From positions 17,188,013-17,252,012 of the forward strand of contig NC_092577.1 in assembly GCF_037975245.1 (NCBI RefSeq): DNA of 64,000 bases, written 5' to 3'. Positions within the stretch are counted from its first letter, which is position 1; each line of letters begins with the position of its first letter. The notes below the pieces were generated by a model. The model had not been told where the DNA came from. It saw nothing but the letters and a program-made list of their open reading frames with translations, and made no database searches. Shown here piece after piece: positions 34,857 through 45,745 of the stretch. Position numbers and translations under genes: made by a program. The DNA comes from Apostichopus japonicus. Its lineage: Eukaryota > Echinodermata > Holothuroidea > Aspidochirotida > Stichopodidae.

Positions 34857-35208
34857 GTCGGAACATAGAGACGTCGGAACATAGAGACGTCGGAACATAG
34901 AGACGTCGGAACATAGAGACGTCGGAACATAGAGACGTCGGAACATAGAGACGTCGGAACATAGAGACGTCGGAACATAGAGACGTCGGAACATAGAGAC
35001 GTCGGAACATAGAGACGTCGGAACATAGAGACGTCGGAACATAGAGACGTCGGAACATAGAGACGTCGGAACATAGAGACGTCGGAACATAGAGACGTCG
35101 GAACATAGAGACGTCGGAACATAGAGACGTCGGAACATAGAGACGTCGGAACATAGAGACGTCGGAACATAGAGACGTCGGAACATAGAGACGTCGGAAC
35201 ATAGAGAT
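34857..35208. repeat. 22 tandem copies of a 16-bp unit
   Basis: The unit gtcggaacatagagac is repeated 22 times with no change except in the last base. Because 16 is not a multiple of three, all three minus-strand frames read the same 16-residue cyclic peptide with no stop, giving three overlapping ORFs of 140-177 codons that are very unlikely to be genes. The homogeneity implies recent expansion. Confidence 0.97.
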
Positions 35209-35612
35209 GTAACCGTATTGTCACTATGCACGCATACAATTTAGGCAACAGGAATCGTTGATACTGGTCCTGGTATGGCTGTTCACGTTTGTCACTCCTT
35301 AATGTAGCGTCAATACGGACGCTTCTTAGTCGTCTTGACCGTTATATTATGTCATGGAAATTTGTTCATGTGTTTTTTTTTAACACAACTATCAGTCCCG
35401 AGAGCTTGAGGTTGATAATTCTGATAGGTAGGCCACGCCCAAAATTCATTTGTGCGCCCCAGGTCAGTAATTTACAGCTCCTGACCAATTGACACAAACC
35501 ATCATTTATGCCTAATTGGTCTAACTTCAAGTACTAGCAGCTGCAGTGTGCCTGTTAAACGCTGTGCGTAGGCTACTTGTAAAGTTGTTGAAAATAAATT
35601 TTATTTGATATT
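35209..35612. other. Unique-looking spacer
   Basis: No motif or repeat recognised between the satellite and the 5' truncation point of LINE E. Confidence 0.4.
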
Positions 35613-37671
35613 TTGGGGGGCGGAATAACCACTGTTGAGCTTTGGAAGGCGCTTTGGAAGATGAAGAATGGCAAGTCCCCGGGTTCGGACGGGCTTCCGA
35701 GGGAGTTCTACCGGGCCTTCTGGGCAATGATAGGACCCGACATCAGAGCCATCTTCGAAGACGCCTTCCACAACGGACTGTTAAACCAAAGTCAACGTCT
35801 GGGCATGATTACTTTGCTGTCCGATCACCTTGTTAAATGTGGACTACAAGTTGCTGGCCAAGGCTTTGTGCAACCGCCTTGCACTGGCTATGCCGCATCT
35901 TGTGGGTGACCTCCAGACTTGTGCAGTGAAGGATCATTGCATCCAGCAGAACTTGTGGTTGATGCGCGACTTGACCGAATTTGTTATTGAGCGTGATCTG
36001 CCATGTGCATTGGTGTCTCTTGACCAGCAGGCCTTTGACATGGTGGATCGCGGTTTTTTAATGAAGGTTTTGGAGACGTTTAAGATGCATCCAAATTTTC
36101 GTAAATGGATTTCTGTTTTGTATCAGGAAAGTGTCAGTTCTGTAATCGTAAATGGGTTTTGTTCGGAGGTTTTTGACGTAGAGAGGGGGGTGCGCCAAGG
36201 GTGCACTCTGTCTCCATTACTTTGTTTTGTTTAGCGAGTCGCTCTCTCGTCTTTTGGAAAGGGACTCCAGACTTGCCCCATTCGTTGTGCCAGGGGGTGC
36301 CAAAGTGAAATGTATTCAATATGCTGATGACGTCACGTGTGTAGTTTCGAGTCTGGGCTCCTTTCGTGCCCTCTCGCAGGATTTATCTATCTTTGAGAGA
36401 GCTACCGGGGCGAAGTTGAATCCGGGAAAGACAAAGGGCCTTCGTCTTGGTAGCTGGAGATACAGAGATTTACCATTCGGTGCGGCGTGGTCGGATCAGA
36501 ATATCAAAATTAATGGTATATGGTTCGGCTACGATGCACCTTGTGATGTCACCTGGAACGAGAGGGCTGAGGTATTTGAGAGCAGGCTCGAAACTTTTGG
36601 CACCCGCTGGCTTTCGATCTTGGGGAAAGTCACCGTTATTAACCGTTTTGTTTCGCCAATCTTGTGGTACCCGGGCGCGGTGTACCCAATTCCGCGTCGC
36701 GTCCTGGTGCGGTTGGAGAGAGCGATATTTTCATTCATTTGGTCGGGTGGTACAGAGCTGGTCAAGAGGGCGGTATTGTACCAAAAACTGGAGAAGGGGG
36801 GACTAGGGGTGGTTCATCTGGGAAGTAAATTAACCTCTTTGTTATTTAAACAATTGTTTGTAGCGGTGACTGACCCAGGGTTGCCTTGTTCATATTTTGT
36901 ACGTTTTTGGGGCGGATTGCACCTGCGTGGATGGGTCCCGGCGCTGTTTAGCAACAGAGAACCGCATAGTAGTACTCCAAACAGGGTGGTGCGTGTCATT
37001 TGCTCCGCTCTGATTGAGTTGCCCCTGTTGACCTGTCACAGCCGGCCCTCGTTCACAGTTCGTTTCGGGATAGGGCCTTGAATGCAATTTTTGTACAGGG
37101 ACGTCATTCTGCCGAAGTATGGCGTTCGGTGCATTCGAGGCTGAATGGTTGCAGGCTCCGTGATCTTGCATGGAGAATTGCACACGGTGCCTTGGTGACC
37201 AACCTTAAAAGGTATCATTGGCGATTGGGTGATGGACTGTGCCCAAGGACCGGCTGTGACAGCTTAGAGAGTACCGCTCATGTTTTTTGGCATTGTAACT
37301 TTGTTTTAAACTAATGGGAGTGGTTCCAGACCTGGACCGACCGTGTAACGGGAGACCGTTCATGGTCGGTAGGACAGGGCTTTATATTATATGGGGTAGA
37401 CCCTCCAGTTTGTTCGATTGCTGTATTGCATCGCATTATTTTTGTTTGCTCTATTGTGAAGAAACATGTTTGGCGGAATAGATGTGATGTGGTTTTTAGG
37501 GGGAAGGTTGCCAGTTGGCAGGCAGTCCTAGAGGCGGTGAAGTCGGACATTCGCCTTCAAATTGAAGGCGATTTTCGCCGTTTATCTGGGGCTGCCTTTT
37601 TTGGACGCTGGTGTGCTGGGGAAGGGTTTTTCGTTTCGCTGCGTGCGGGTCGTCCTTTTGTAGTTTTTTGA
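35613..37671 (+). pseudogene. LINE E: L1/Tx1-type ORF2, RT domain to C-terminus, 5' truncated
   Basis: The reading starts inside the RT domain at NGKSPGSDGLPREFY and runs with frame changes near 35825, 36230 and 37080. Motifs in order: ALVSLDQQAFDMVD (Asp of motif A), RGVRQGCTLSPLL, QYADDVT (catalytic YADD), and ATGAKLNPGKTKGLRLG, characteristic of the L1/Tx1 group. The C-terminal zinc-knuckle-like GLCPRTGCDSLESTAHVFWH follows. The endonuclease is absent. GC content is higher and the sequence differs clearly from the minus-strand Tx1 elements, so it is another family. A G run at about 37682-37696 and a duplicated 3' segment follow. Confidence 0.82.
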
Positions 37672-37718
37672 ATGTTTCTGCGGGGGGGGGGGGGGGTCGG
37701 CGGGCGTACTTTTTTGCT

Positions 37719-38159
37719 CGCTTGACCTGAGTTTCGTTTTCAGAATGGGATGGTTCGGTAGTGCCGTTTGGCCGTGACGTTTTGTATTCCGCATGGCGGA
37801 TCACGTAAAAAGCACATAAATTGAAAAAAAATCAATTCGTTTCTTCGGTCTTCTTTTCATTCCAGTGCCAAATTTTCATTACACGAAACCTCCAAATATA
37901 CAATTACAGATGTAAGTTATATGGTCCGGGAAGTGCCATTTCCTGCGATCTGGGAGGCATTATTGACCAAAATTTCTTTTGTACGCTCCGCGCCAAGCGA
38001 TGGTGGCTCTCCGCTTAAATAGTGTGGCGTACAAATACAGAACAAAACCACACCCACCTTCGCTTGACCTGAGTTTCGTTTTTCAGAATGGGATGGTTCG
38101 GTAGTGCCGTTTGGCCGTGACGTTTTGTATCCCGCATGGCGGATCACGTACAAAGCACA
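37719..38159. repeat. Direct duplication of a ~98-bp LINE E 3' segment
   Basis: 37719-37815 and 38061-38159 are nearly identical, starting cgcttgacctgagtttcg and ending in atcacgtaaaaagcaca or a variant. About 245 bp without recognisable content separates them. Two LINE tails in tandem or a segmental duplication would explain it. Confidence 0.8.
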
Positions 38160-38214
38160 CCTTCGCGTATTTCTTTGGCGTGTGGTCAAAGTACTTTCCA
38201 GTATGGCAGGTGCG

Positions 38215-38803
38215 TCAGAACTTTGCTTGACCCCCACTCTTTATCATAAAGACATAAGAGGAGGGACAAAAACGAAAAACATGTCCCTCCTTCCCACAGA
38301 GTGAGCACAAAACTTCCCTTGGGCAAGCAGAGGTATCATGCCCAAGACGAAGGCAGCGCCCACACTTTTTGTTTGGGCAGCCCTTGGCTTCGTGCCCGGT
38401 CTCCCCACACCTGAAGCAGGTACGGAGCTGACCGGGATAACGCACGTGAGCTTTATGCCAGGCAATAAACAGGAAGGAGGGAAAATCCTGCTTCAGGTCG
38501 ATCCGAACCTGTCGGTGCCCGTTCAAAACCCCAGGGGTCTGTGCGTAGGAGCACATTTTGGTAGCCTTGACAGCCCCAAACCGACCTGCAACAGTTGCGA
38601 CAAGTTCCTGACGCACCTCTAGTCCTACGTGGATGACAGTTGCCCATACGGAACGTTCGTATGGAGTAACTGCAAAGCATCAACCTCTCCAGGCACAACA
38701 ACACCCTTACTTTGCACAATACTAAAAACTTGCACCGGTGGAACCGCTTGTTCACCAGTGAAGGTCAACTAAACAATTTTAGAATCACGGCGCGATGCCA
38801 TGA
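38215..38803 (-). pseudogene. Gag-like ORF1 with three CCHC zinc knuckles
   Basis: From a start near 38803 (MASRRDS) the frame is broken by a stop and a frameshift, then reads to RTCFRCGETGHEAKGCP, CGRCLRLGHDTSACP and CSLCGKEGHVFRFCP, three CCHC knuckles that bind nucleic acid in LINE ORF1 and Gag proteins. No ORF2 follows on this strand. It may be the ORF1 of the LINE E family in inverted orientation, since the two abut and have similar GC content; this is inference. Confidence 0.7.
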
Positions 38804-40142
38804 CACCGAAGGTGGCTAGGCCACAGAGGAGGCTGGTTTAACACAAACGATATACGAACTGACGCACGAACGAACACAAGCTATCACACCCGCCTGGCGG
38901 GAAGTATAGCACAGTACAGTGACAATAACAGCTGTAATAGATGGCGAGAGCGGAAACACGTCCGCACTCCACGACAGCCAACTGCCAAGGCATTTGAGAC
39001 ACTACAATATTCCCTACAGCGAATTGATGAAACAAATTATGTAAGCTATCATTTTTTAAATACATTTCATAAATAAGATTAATCATTTTCTTCACGGTGT
39101 TATGAAACATATTTAGGTTGGCATTAAAATTATTAACTTGGCTAGCACACCGGCTTTTCCAAGCAACATATTTAGAAATGTTCAGAATAAAGTACAATCC
39201 CTTCTTTGCATTTATTAGAAGAACCACTTCCAAGCAAAGTAGCTATTTCCCAAATGTCAATGTTATTTATATGGATAATTTTAGTGACTTCAGAGAATGT
39301 TGAATTTACAACAATTGATAAATAGGTAAGTCATAGTTTCATTGGTAGCTTTACAAAATGTGCATAAAGGCGAATCTAATATTTTAAATTTGAATGAACT
39401 AACATTGGTATATAAAATATTGTGCATTATCTTGAAGTCAATGTCGGCATCATAAAAGCTTTATGGAGGTTTGTAAATATTTGTCCATCTATTATTAAAA
39501 CAAATGTCACCACCATAAACCTTTCTCCATTGTAATCCACCAATTGGTGTGCAGTGAAGCTTAGTTCGAAGTAGGAGAGTGGCTTTTTTACAGGAAATAT
39601 CACACGCATTGATAGTGTCGGCGCCGTTAACAAAAGTAATAATACACGCAACTTCCGGCTGTGAGGACACAACTTTGTCTGAAGAATAAATATCGACTAG
39701 CCACTCTTCAGGTAAGGCATCAATAATAGTGTTGATGTAACCCTCGACGTCGTTGCACGAAATCGGATTATCGGGGTCAGTTAAAGAGATGCATTCATGC
39801 ACTGCTGCAGCCGGTAATTGAGCCGGGATAATCTCATACATTAGATCGCTTACTCTACTGATCCCACCATCAATAAAGCAACGATTAAAAAGAGTTGTGC
39901 CATTGGCGTCACGAATGAGGGGATTATGGAACTTGCAAGGGTTGGAATAAAATATCCTCTCTAGCTAAAGGGTCACAGAAGTGGCCGTTGGTAATTTTCT
40001 TCCAGGCGAACAACATTTCGCGATAAAAGGGCCGAATGGATGAAAGTGATTTGCTGTTAGGAATGACCTGGAAGATACTCACATGAAGGTGCATGTTTTC
40101 GTAGTGATTCAAACAGTATCAATATTTAATGTACCATTTAAT

Positions 40143-40384
40143 ATTTTACTTATGAATTGAATTCTAATAGCATCCCGAACAATGTCTATATCTCTTAAAT
40201 TAAGACCTCCTTTCTCATGCGGGTAACAATAGGGTGGAATATTTTATTTCTTTTTTTTGTTTTAAATTTTTTTTTTTTACATTTTACTTATGAATTTAAT
40301 TCTAATAGCATCCCGAACAATTTCTATATCTCTTAAATTAAGACCTCCTTTCTCATGCGGGTAACAATAGGATGGAATATTTTA
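40143..40384 (-). repeat. ~104-bp duplication within LINE A ORF2
   Basis: 40143-40246 and 40281-40384 are near-identical (period 138). Both carry attttacttatgaatt, tctaatagcatcccgaacaa and cctttctcatgcgggtaaca. The linker between them is T-rich. Confidence 0.85.
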
Positions 40385-40984
40385 TGGGGCTCTTCTTGCC
40401 GCGCCAAATAAAATCGAAAATAGTTTCACGCATAGTCGTAATAACCCAGTCAGGGGGTGGAAGAACAGTGATGAGATAAACAAGTCTACAAATAAATATT
40501 GAATTAATAACAATCGATTTACCTCTGGTAGTAATACACTGAACTTATTCACTTTATCTTTCCAATAAACAGTTTCTGTCAACACTCTGTTGTTGCCAAT
40601 GGCAACCCCAAGAACTTCAATGTAGTCGTTTCTGACGGGGAAGTCGAAGTCATGACAATTAATTTGGGAATTCCCAAAAACCAAAAGCTCGGTTTTGTCT
40701 AGGTTGCACTTGGAACCAGATGCATGTTCATAGAGTCTAAGCACTATAAGTATAGAATAAATAATGGTAATGCTGGACACAAAGAAAGTTGTGTCATCGG
40801 CATGCTGAAACACTTTCACCTCGATGTCACTAAATTTGATACCTGAAATAAGTGGACAATTGGTAATCGCTTCATGTAATGGCTCGGCGCTTTGAAGGTA
40901 TAGGATTGCCCGTAACGGGCAATCCTGGCGGACTCCTCTCTGAATAGGAAACTCTTTAGAAATGAAGCCATTGTACTGTAGAGG

Positions 40985-41690
40985 TTTTGTTAATAATAAT
41001 AAATACTACTAACTTCTAATAATAGTTCTGTCTAGTTTAACCCTCCTTGGATGGGTCCAGGGAACTTGATCTGCCAGTTCCAAGATAGATCCGTATAATA
41101 AAATCCTTATAAATGAATAAATGATAACTGAATCCGAAGCGCTAGTAATTAGGTGGGTTGCATTGCTACATCCCACACATAAAATTTCCGGTGGATTCCC
41201 GGAGATTATACGAAGAATATACGAATTTATTTAGCCAGCTGTCGCTGTGGTGTAGGAGATGGTATATATCGTAGTGCTAAAATAATATTACGGCTTAAGA
41301 GAACAACCTTCGCTGACCGATTCACTGAACGAAGTGGCTGATAAAATATGTCGCTCTACACTTGAACTTATGACCCCAAAACTTTCTCTCGTTGGACATT
41401 GGTCCTCTTTGTTCAAGTTTACTATAAATGGGAGTGGAGATACTTTTTAAGAAAAAGTCACCCAGGAAAGAACCTGGGCACGAAAACCAAACTACCAAAC
41501 GACTGATCCGCTCTCAGCCCCAGTCCCCTTGCATCGGGACTGTGACTGTGTGATCATAAGCAAGAAAGTTGGGCGACAGAATGTCTATAAACAAAATAAG
41601 TAGGCTGTTCCACTTTGCGAGAGTGAATATATAGGCTCGCTTGCAGTGCGGTCAGTACAGTACTTAATACAAATATAAATGTTCTTATAT
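40985..41690. other. Foreign ~0.7-kb insert in LINE A
   Basis: LINE A RT coding similarity stops near 40985 and resumes near 41690 (FGPKF-like segment on minus). The insert is non-coding and includes dispersed repeat copy 2. It may be a non-autonomous element. Confidence 0.55.
41439..41554 (-). repeat. Dispersed ~117-bp repeat, copy 2
   Basis: Inverted relative to 20119-20235, with only a handful of differences over its length. It lies inside the insert of LINE A. Confidence 0.75.
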
Positions 41691-43755
41691 AAAATCTTTA
41701 GCCACATACGAAAATTAGGGCCGAAACCCATTTTTGGCAGAACGTCATAAATATAGGTGTGGTCGACCCTATCAAATGCTTCATATTGGTCGATTTTAAG
41801 CGCTGAGTATATTTAAATTATTTTCATTCACATTGCTAATAATATTCTGCATAATTAAAACATTCTTAGCAATATCACGACCTGGAATGCAGCAAGTTCG
41901 ATCATTTGAAACTATATTATGGATGACTTTCGAAACTATTTGCTAATGACTGGCTAATACTTTTATGGTCAGTATTTAATAAACAAATCGGTCTGCAATC
42001 ATTAAGGCATCTAAGATCATTTTTCTTAGGAATTAAAGTTAAAACACCAGTTCTCATAGAAGAACAAAGTTCATTATTCTGAAATATTTCGATAACAAGT
42101 TTTGCGAAAATGTCGCTGAATTCACGCCAAAATACTTTGAAGAATTGTACAGCCATCAAGTCCTGGGCTCTTATTTGGTTCCATTGTCAAGAGGGTGCTC
42201 TTCAATTCTTCGAAGGAAAGGTCTTTATCGCACAGATCTGAATCGTCTTGTGGAAGGGATTTTGAAAGATTATTGATTAATTCCTCTCTATAACTTCCAT
42301 CAGTAGCTTCGCTTGAGTAGAGTTCTGTCTAGTATTTTGTCTGTTCCATGATAATTTCCTGTTGGTCGCTAATAATGTCGCCATCGTTGGTTATTAATTG
42401 CCGCATTACTTTTCGTTTTTTACGAGATTTCTCCACAGTTAAGAAGAATTTAGTTGACTTCTCGCCTTCCTCGTACCACTGGATTTTAGATCTGGGAGCA
42501 GCACCGTTTATTTCGTTAGTCATTAATGTGTTAATTTCATTTTCAAGACATTTAAGGAGAGTGCAGTGATAGACCGTGAATTTCTGTGCTTTGTATTTCT
42601 CCTAATCGTTTTGCTTTGTTAATTTCTTCTTTGAACTTTGCTGTAGCTTACGTTTTATTTTGCTGTATCTAATAGAGGTGATTTTAATTCTCTCTTTGAG
42701 GTCATCATACCACTTCCGGAAATTAATTTCATAGTAAATATTATGAATTTTCTCCTCGTTAATAAGATTACGGATTTCAATACAATAGCTTTCATCGAGG
42801 AGTAGTGAGTTATTTAAAATCCAATAACCAGGACCCCTGGGTATAATTGCGAGATCTAGATGAAGTTCTACATGATCGGAAAAGGGATACTTTGTATGTT
42901 GACAATTAATAACATTATGGATAATACGTTTTGACATTAAAAATCTGTCAATCCTGGACGAACGGCGTCCGTCGACAGTATCTGTAGACCAGGACAAATT
43001 AGTTGTCAGGATTGCGTTGCCTCCAGATATCGATTAGTTGATGTTCTATCATGAGGTCGTTGAGTGGTTTTCGGGAGACATCGGGATGTGGTTTCACCGG
43101 GTATCTGTCTTTATATACCTTTCAAATATTGTTAAAATCACCGGTTATAATGAGTGGTCTTTTATTTAGGAGCAATTTTCTCTTTCAAGTCTACGAAGAA
43201 TGACTTTCTCTCCAGAGGAATATTTGGTGCATAAACGTTAATGATAGTTAATTGTCGACAACCAGGAAATTAACTATTTACTATTTACTATTATTATTTA
43301 TTATTTATTATGTCAATTTGTGCAAAACGGCCGTTATTTTCGCTGGTATTGTTAACGATATTGATACCTGAGTCTTTTTTGATGAGACATGAAACACCTC
43401 TTCTATTATTGAGGGTATAAAAGGGTACTTTTGAAACTTATCTCACCGTTCCATTGTTTTGTAGCACTCTCATGATGAACGTCATCCCACAATGTTTCCT
43501 GAAGTAAAATAATGTCATATTTCCTGTTGGTAACCAAATTTAAAAGAGTATCTCTCTTGTCCGAATTCCTCAAGCCATTACAGTTTAAGGTGGCTAAGAA
43601 CAGCATGATCCTGATGAATAATTGTGGTATAATTAATGTGAATGTGTCTTTTTCGAGGTGAATTGTCTTGCACTTTTGAGGTTCGGCGTTGTGCTGTTCT
43701 TTCGATTATGTTTTAGTTGCACTCTCGTGAACCCGTCGTCGCTTGACGCTGTTTT

Positions 43756-44782
43756 CTATCCATCCGGGATGACCTGACGAAGTTTCATTGTTCTGTGCAG
43801 TTTGTGGTCGTCACGGTAATTTTGTTGATTTAGATGGCTGTCCTGATGAGTTTGGCTTTGTCGATTTTTCCTTCTCATCTTTCGGCTTCGTTGTTGGATT
43901 GTTATGGGATTGTTGTGTGTTTTTTCCTTTGGAGTTCCTTGGTGCCGGTGTGCTGGGTGCATGATCCACGGTGATTGCTTTCATGGCTTGCTAATGTGGG
44001 GGTGCAGTGTCAGGTGGTTGATTGGGTGCGGCCACCGGTTGTTGTTCGGGTGTGGTTTGGGTGTCCGGTGCGGTGTCACCCTGGTTTTCAGGCACTGGTG
44101 CGGTGTCACTTTCGTTTTCGACACACAGGAAGCTTTGTGTCCATATCTGTTGCATCTGAAGCACTTGACCTGCCCGCACCGGCTTTCAGAATGGCCTTGT
44201 GCCCCGCATCCTCTGCATGTGTACTGGGGGCAGTCTCTCATAATATGCTCAGCACTCAAACATCGGTTACACACCTTTGCCTGTCCGTTGTTTCAATCTC
44301 AGGTGTATGGCGTCACTAGGTCTTCCCACAGTTATCGCGTAGGGTAGGCCTTTTGCTCCATTAGGCATTTCAAGTCTTACAAACCGTATTCCGTTTTCTA
44401 TTGATGGAAAATCCTTGTAGTGATTACGCGTCCAGTCAGTCTTTAGAATATATCCAAACTCTACCAATCTTTGCGATAGTTCGTGCTCGTCGACCCATGA
44501 AGGCACTCCAAACAGGCTCACGGTAACAATAGACTTAGTCACTCCTGTAACATTGCATAGGTCGTCTTTAATTTTCATTCCAATTTCTTGTAATAGTTCA
44601 GCATCGTTTTGATTTTTCAAAGTTATGATCCATTGCCCCGATGGTTTTACACATCCTATAATATTTTCCATCCCAATATTATTTGCCATTGCGGCAAGTA
44701 CTTCTTTCGGTTCATATGTATTGTCAATTACACGTAAACTATTGTCTTTCAGAATCTTTCCGTTTGGTTTCGCATAACCCAT
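43756..44782 (-). pseudogene. LINE A ORF1 (RNA-binding, zinc knuckles)
   Basis: Starts at MGYAKPNG. The N-terminal ~170 residues contain GCVKPSGQWIITLKN and VTVSLFGVPSWVDEHELSQR, resembling an RRM-like fold found in Tx1/L1 ORF1 proteins. A frameshift near 44270 leads to two or three CCHC knuckles (CNRCLSAEHIMRDCP, CRGCGAQGHSESRC, CFRCNRYGHK), then a Pro/Thr/His-rich tail. The start is supported by the matching positions of ORF1 in elements B and C. It would coat the LINE RNA. Confidence 0.75.
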
Positions 44783-44803
44783 TATAATACGAGTCGAAGC
44801 CTG

Positions 44804-44819
44804 GGCGTCGCGAGACGCC
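44804..44819 (-). promoter_or_regulatory. Leader hairpin upstream of LINE A ORF1
   Basis: Minus strand GGCGTC-TCGC-GACGCC, a perfect 6-bp stem with a 4-nt loop, ending 22 nt before the ORF1 ATG at 44782. Elements B and C have related hairpins at the same distance. Confidence 0.6.
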
Positions 44820-45014
44820 AGATCTTCTAAAGTTTATCGTTCAACACTCACGAAATGATCTGGTAATACTTACAAAAACTGTGTGAAACTGTTTGTTATC
44901 CTCCGATAAACAATAGCAACGAACAGCAAATCCAACAGTTAACTTTAGGAAACGGAAAATATGCGAAAAGCAGAAGCTCAGTAAATATACGTGTGAACGA
45001 TATGAATACCTATT

Positions 45015-45600
45015 TCAGAGAATGAGTCCCCCTTTCTCAACCGGGAGCGTTAACACATCATAACTAATAAGGTGTTTTCCTCGACCCCAAACGAAATCCA
45101 CAACATTCTTATGATAAACATCACAAACCCAATCAGGTACACATACAACGGTTGCCATGTAAATAAAACGTGACGCCACCAGGGCGTTCACAACAAGCGT
45201 TTTGCCCTTGAAGGACAATTTGCGCCCCTTCCAGCGCTTCAGAACCGTTCCGCGCTTAGCACTAAGTTCTTCCCAATTTTCTCTTTCGACAATGCGGTCG
45301 TCATTCCCTACCGCAACCCCAAGTACCGTTAGGTAATCAGATCTCACGGGGAAGGGATAAGTCATTTTGAGACTCTTAGATTTGCCAATTAGAAGCAACT
45401 CAGTTTTGTGGTAATTACATTTAGATCCGGATGCTCTTTCATAATTTTTGATAGTTTGGAAAACGTGATGAATGCTCTCGGTATTGGCTAGCATAAAAGT
45501 GGTATCGTCAGCATGCTGAAACATTCGAGGCCCAAAATGGAGACATTTGATACCAGAAATATGGGTGTTCTTAGAAATTGCTTAACGGAACGGTTCTGCA
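45015..45600 (-). pseudogene. Tx1-type RT fragment (D, part 2)
   Basis: Begins at an ISAEPF-like segment, passes the catalytic MFQHADDTTFML, GSKCNYHKTELLLIG and FPVRSDYLTVLGVAVGN, and stops at LPVEKGG where LINE A's leader begins. It is the RT palm and thumb of a Tx1-clade element, with at least one stop in its first 20 codons. It may continue the fragment at 50018-50135, which ends exactly at the matching residues (LLYVIS). Confidence 0.7.
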
Positions 45601-45745
45601 CTAATATGATTTATTTGTTTTATGACGTGAATATATACATTGTGAAAGGAAGTCTTCTAAAAAACCTGTATTGGCTTAACAAAGTACAAGACTTCCTGAG
45701 AAAGGAAAAGAAAAGGAAATGAAAATATTACAGTTCACAAAAAAA

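Larger units (their letters stand above)
38990..43606 (-). pseudogene. LINE A ORF2 (endonuclease and reverse transcriptase), broken
   Basis: MLFLATLNCNGLRNSDKRD and DIILLQETLW open an APE-type endonuclease, and SRIDRFLMSKR with FSDHVELHLDL closes it (42602-42997). RT pieces follow: KIQWYEEGEKSTKFFL (42329-42523), ILTLIPKKND (about 42030), VFQHADDTTFFV (the A-DD catalytic box, near 40800) with GSKCNLDKTELLVFG. Tail segments continue to NLFHQFAVGNIV near 39010. Multiple frameshifts and a ~0.7-kb insertion disrupt it. In the intact family this enzyme nicks the target and primes reverse transcription. Confidence 0.75.
38840..45010 (-). mobile_element. Tx1-type LINE A, nearly full length
   Basis: From right to left: a ~185-bp leader with a hairpin, ORF1 (44782 to ~43.7 kb), ORF2 (43606 to ~39 kb) with endonuclease, RT and C-terminal region. 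A ~0.7-kb foreign segment (about 40985-41690) interrupts ORF2, and 40143-40384 contains a tandem duplication. The 3' limit is uncertain. Its right end lies against an RT fragment of a related element, which it seems to have entered. Confidence 0.75.

Noticed and set aside
34857-35208. CRISPR-like array
   Set aside because: Units are contiguous with no spacers, and the genome is eukaryotic.
34669-35248. Three overlapping minus-strand ORFs of 140-177 codons
   Set aside because: They are all readings of the 16-bp satellite, with no start context or non-repeat domain.
38338-38622. 94-codon plus-strand ORF
   Set aside because: It is the antisense of the zinc-knuckle ORF1.
43904-44347. 147-codon plus-strand ORF rich in Cys
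   Set aside because: It is the antisense of LINE A ORF1 zinc-knuckle coding; cysteines arise from the complementary repeats.
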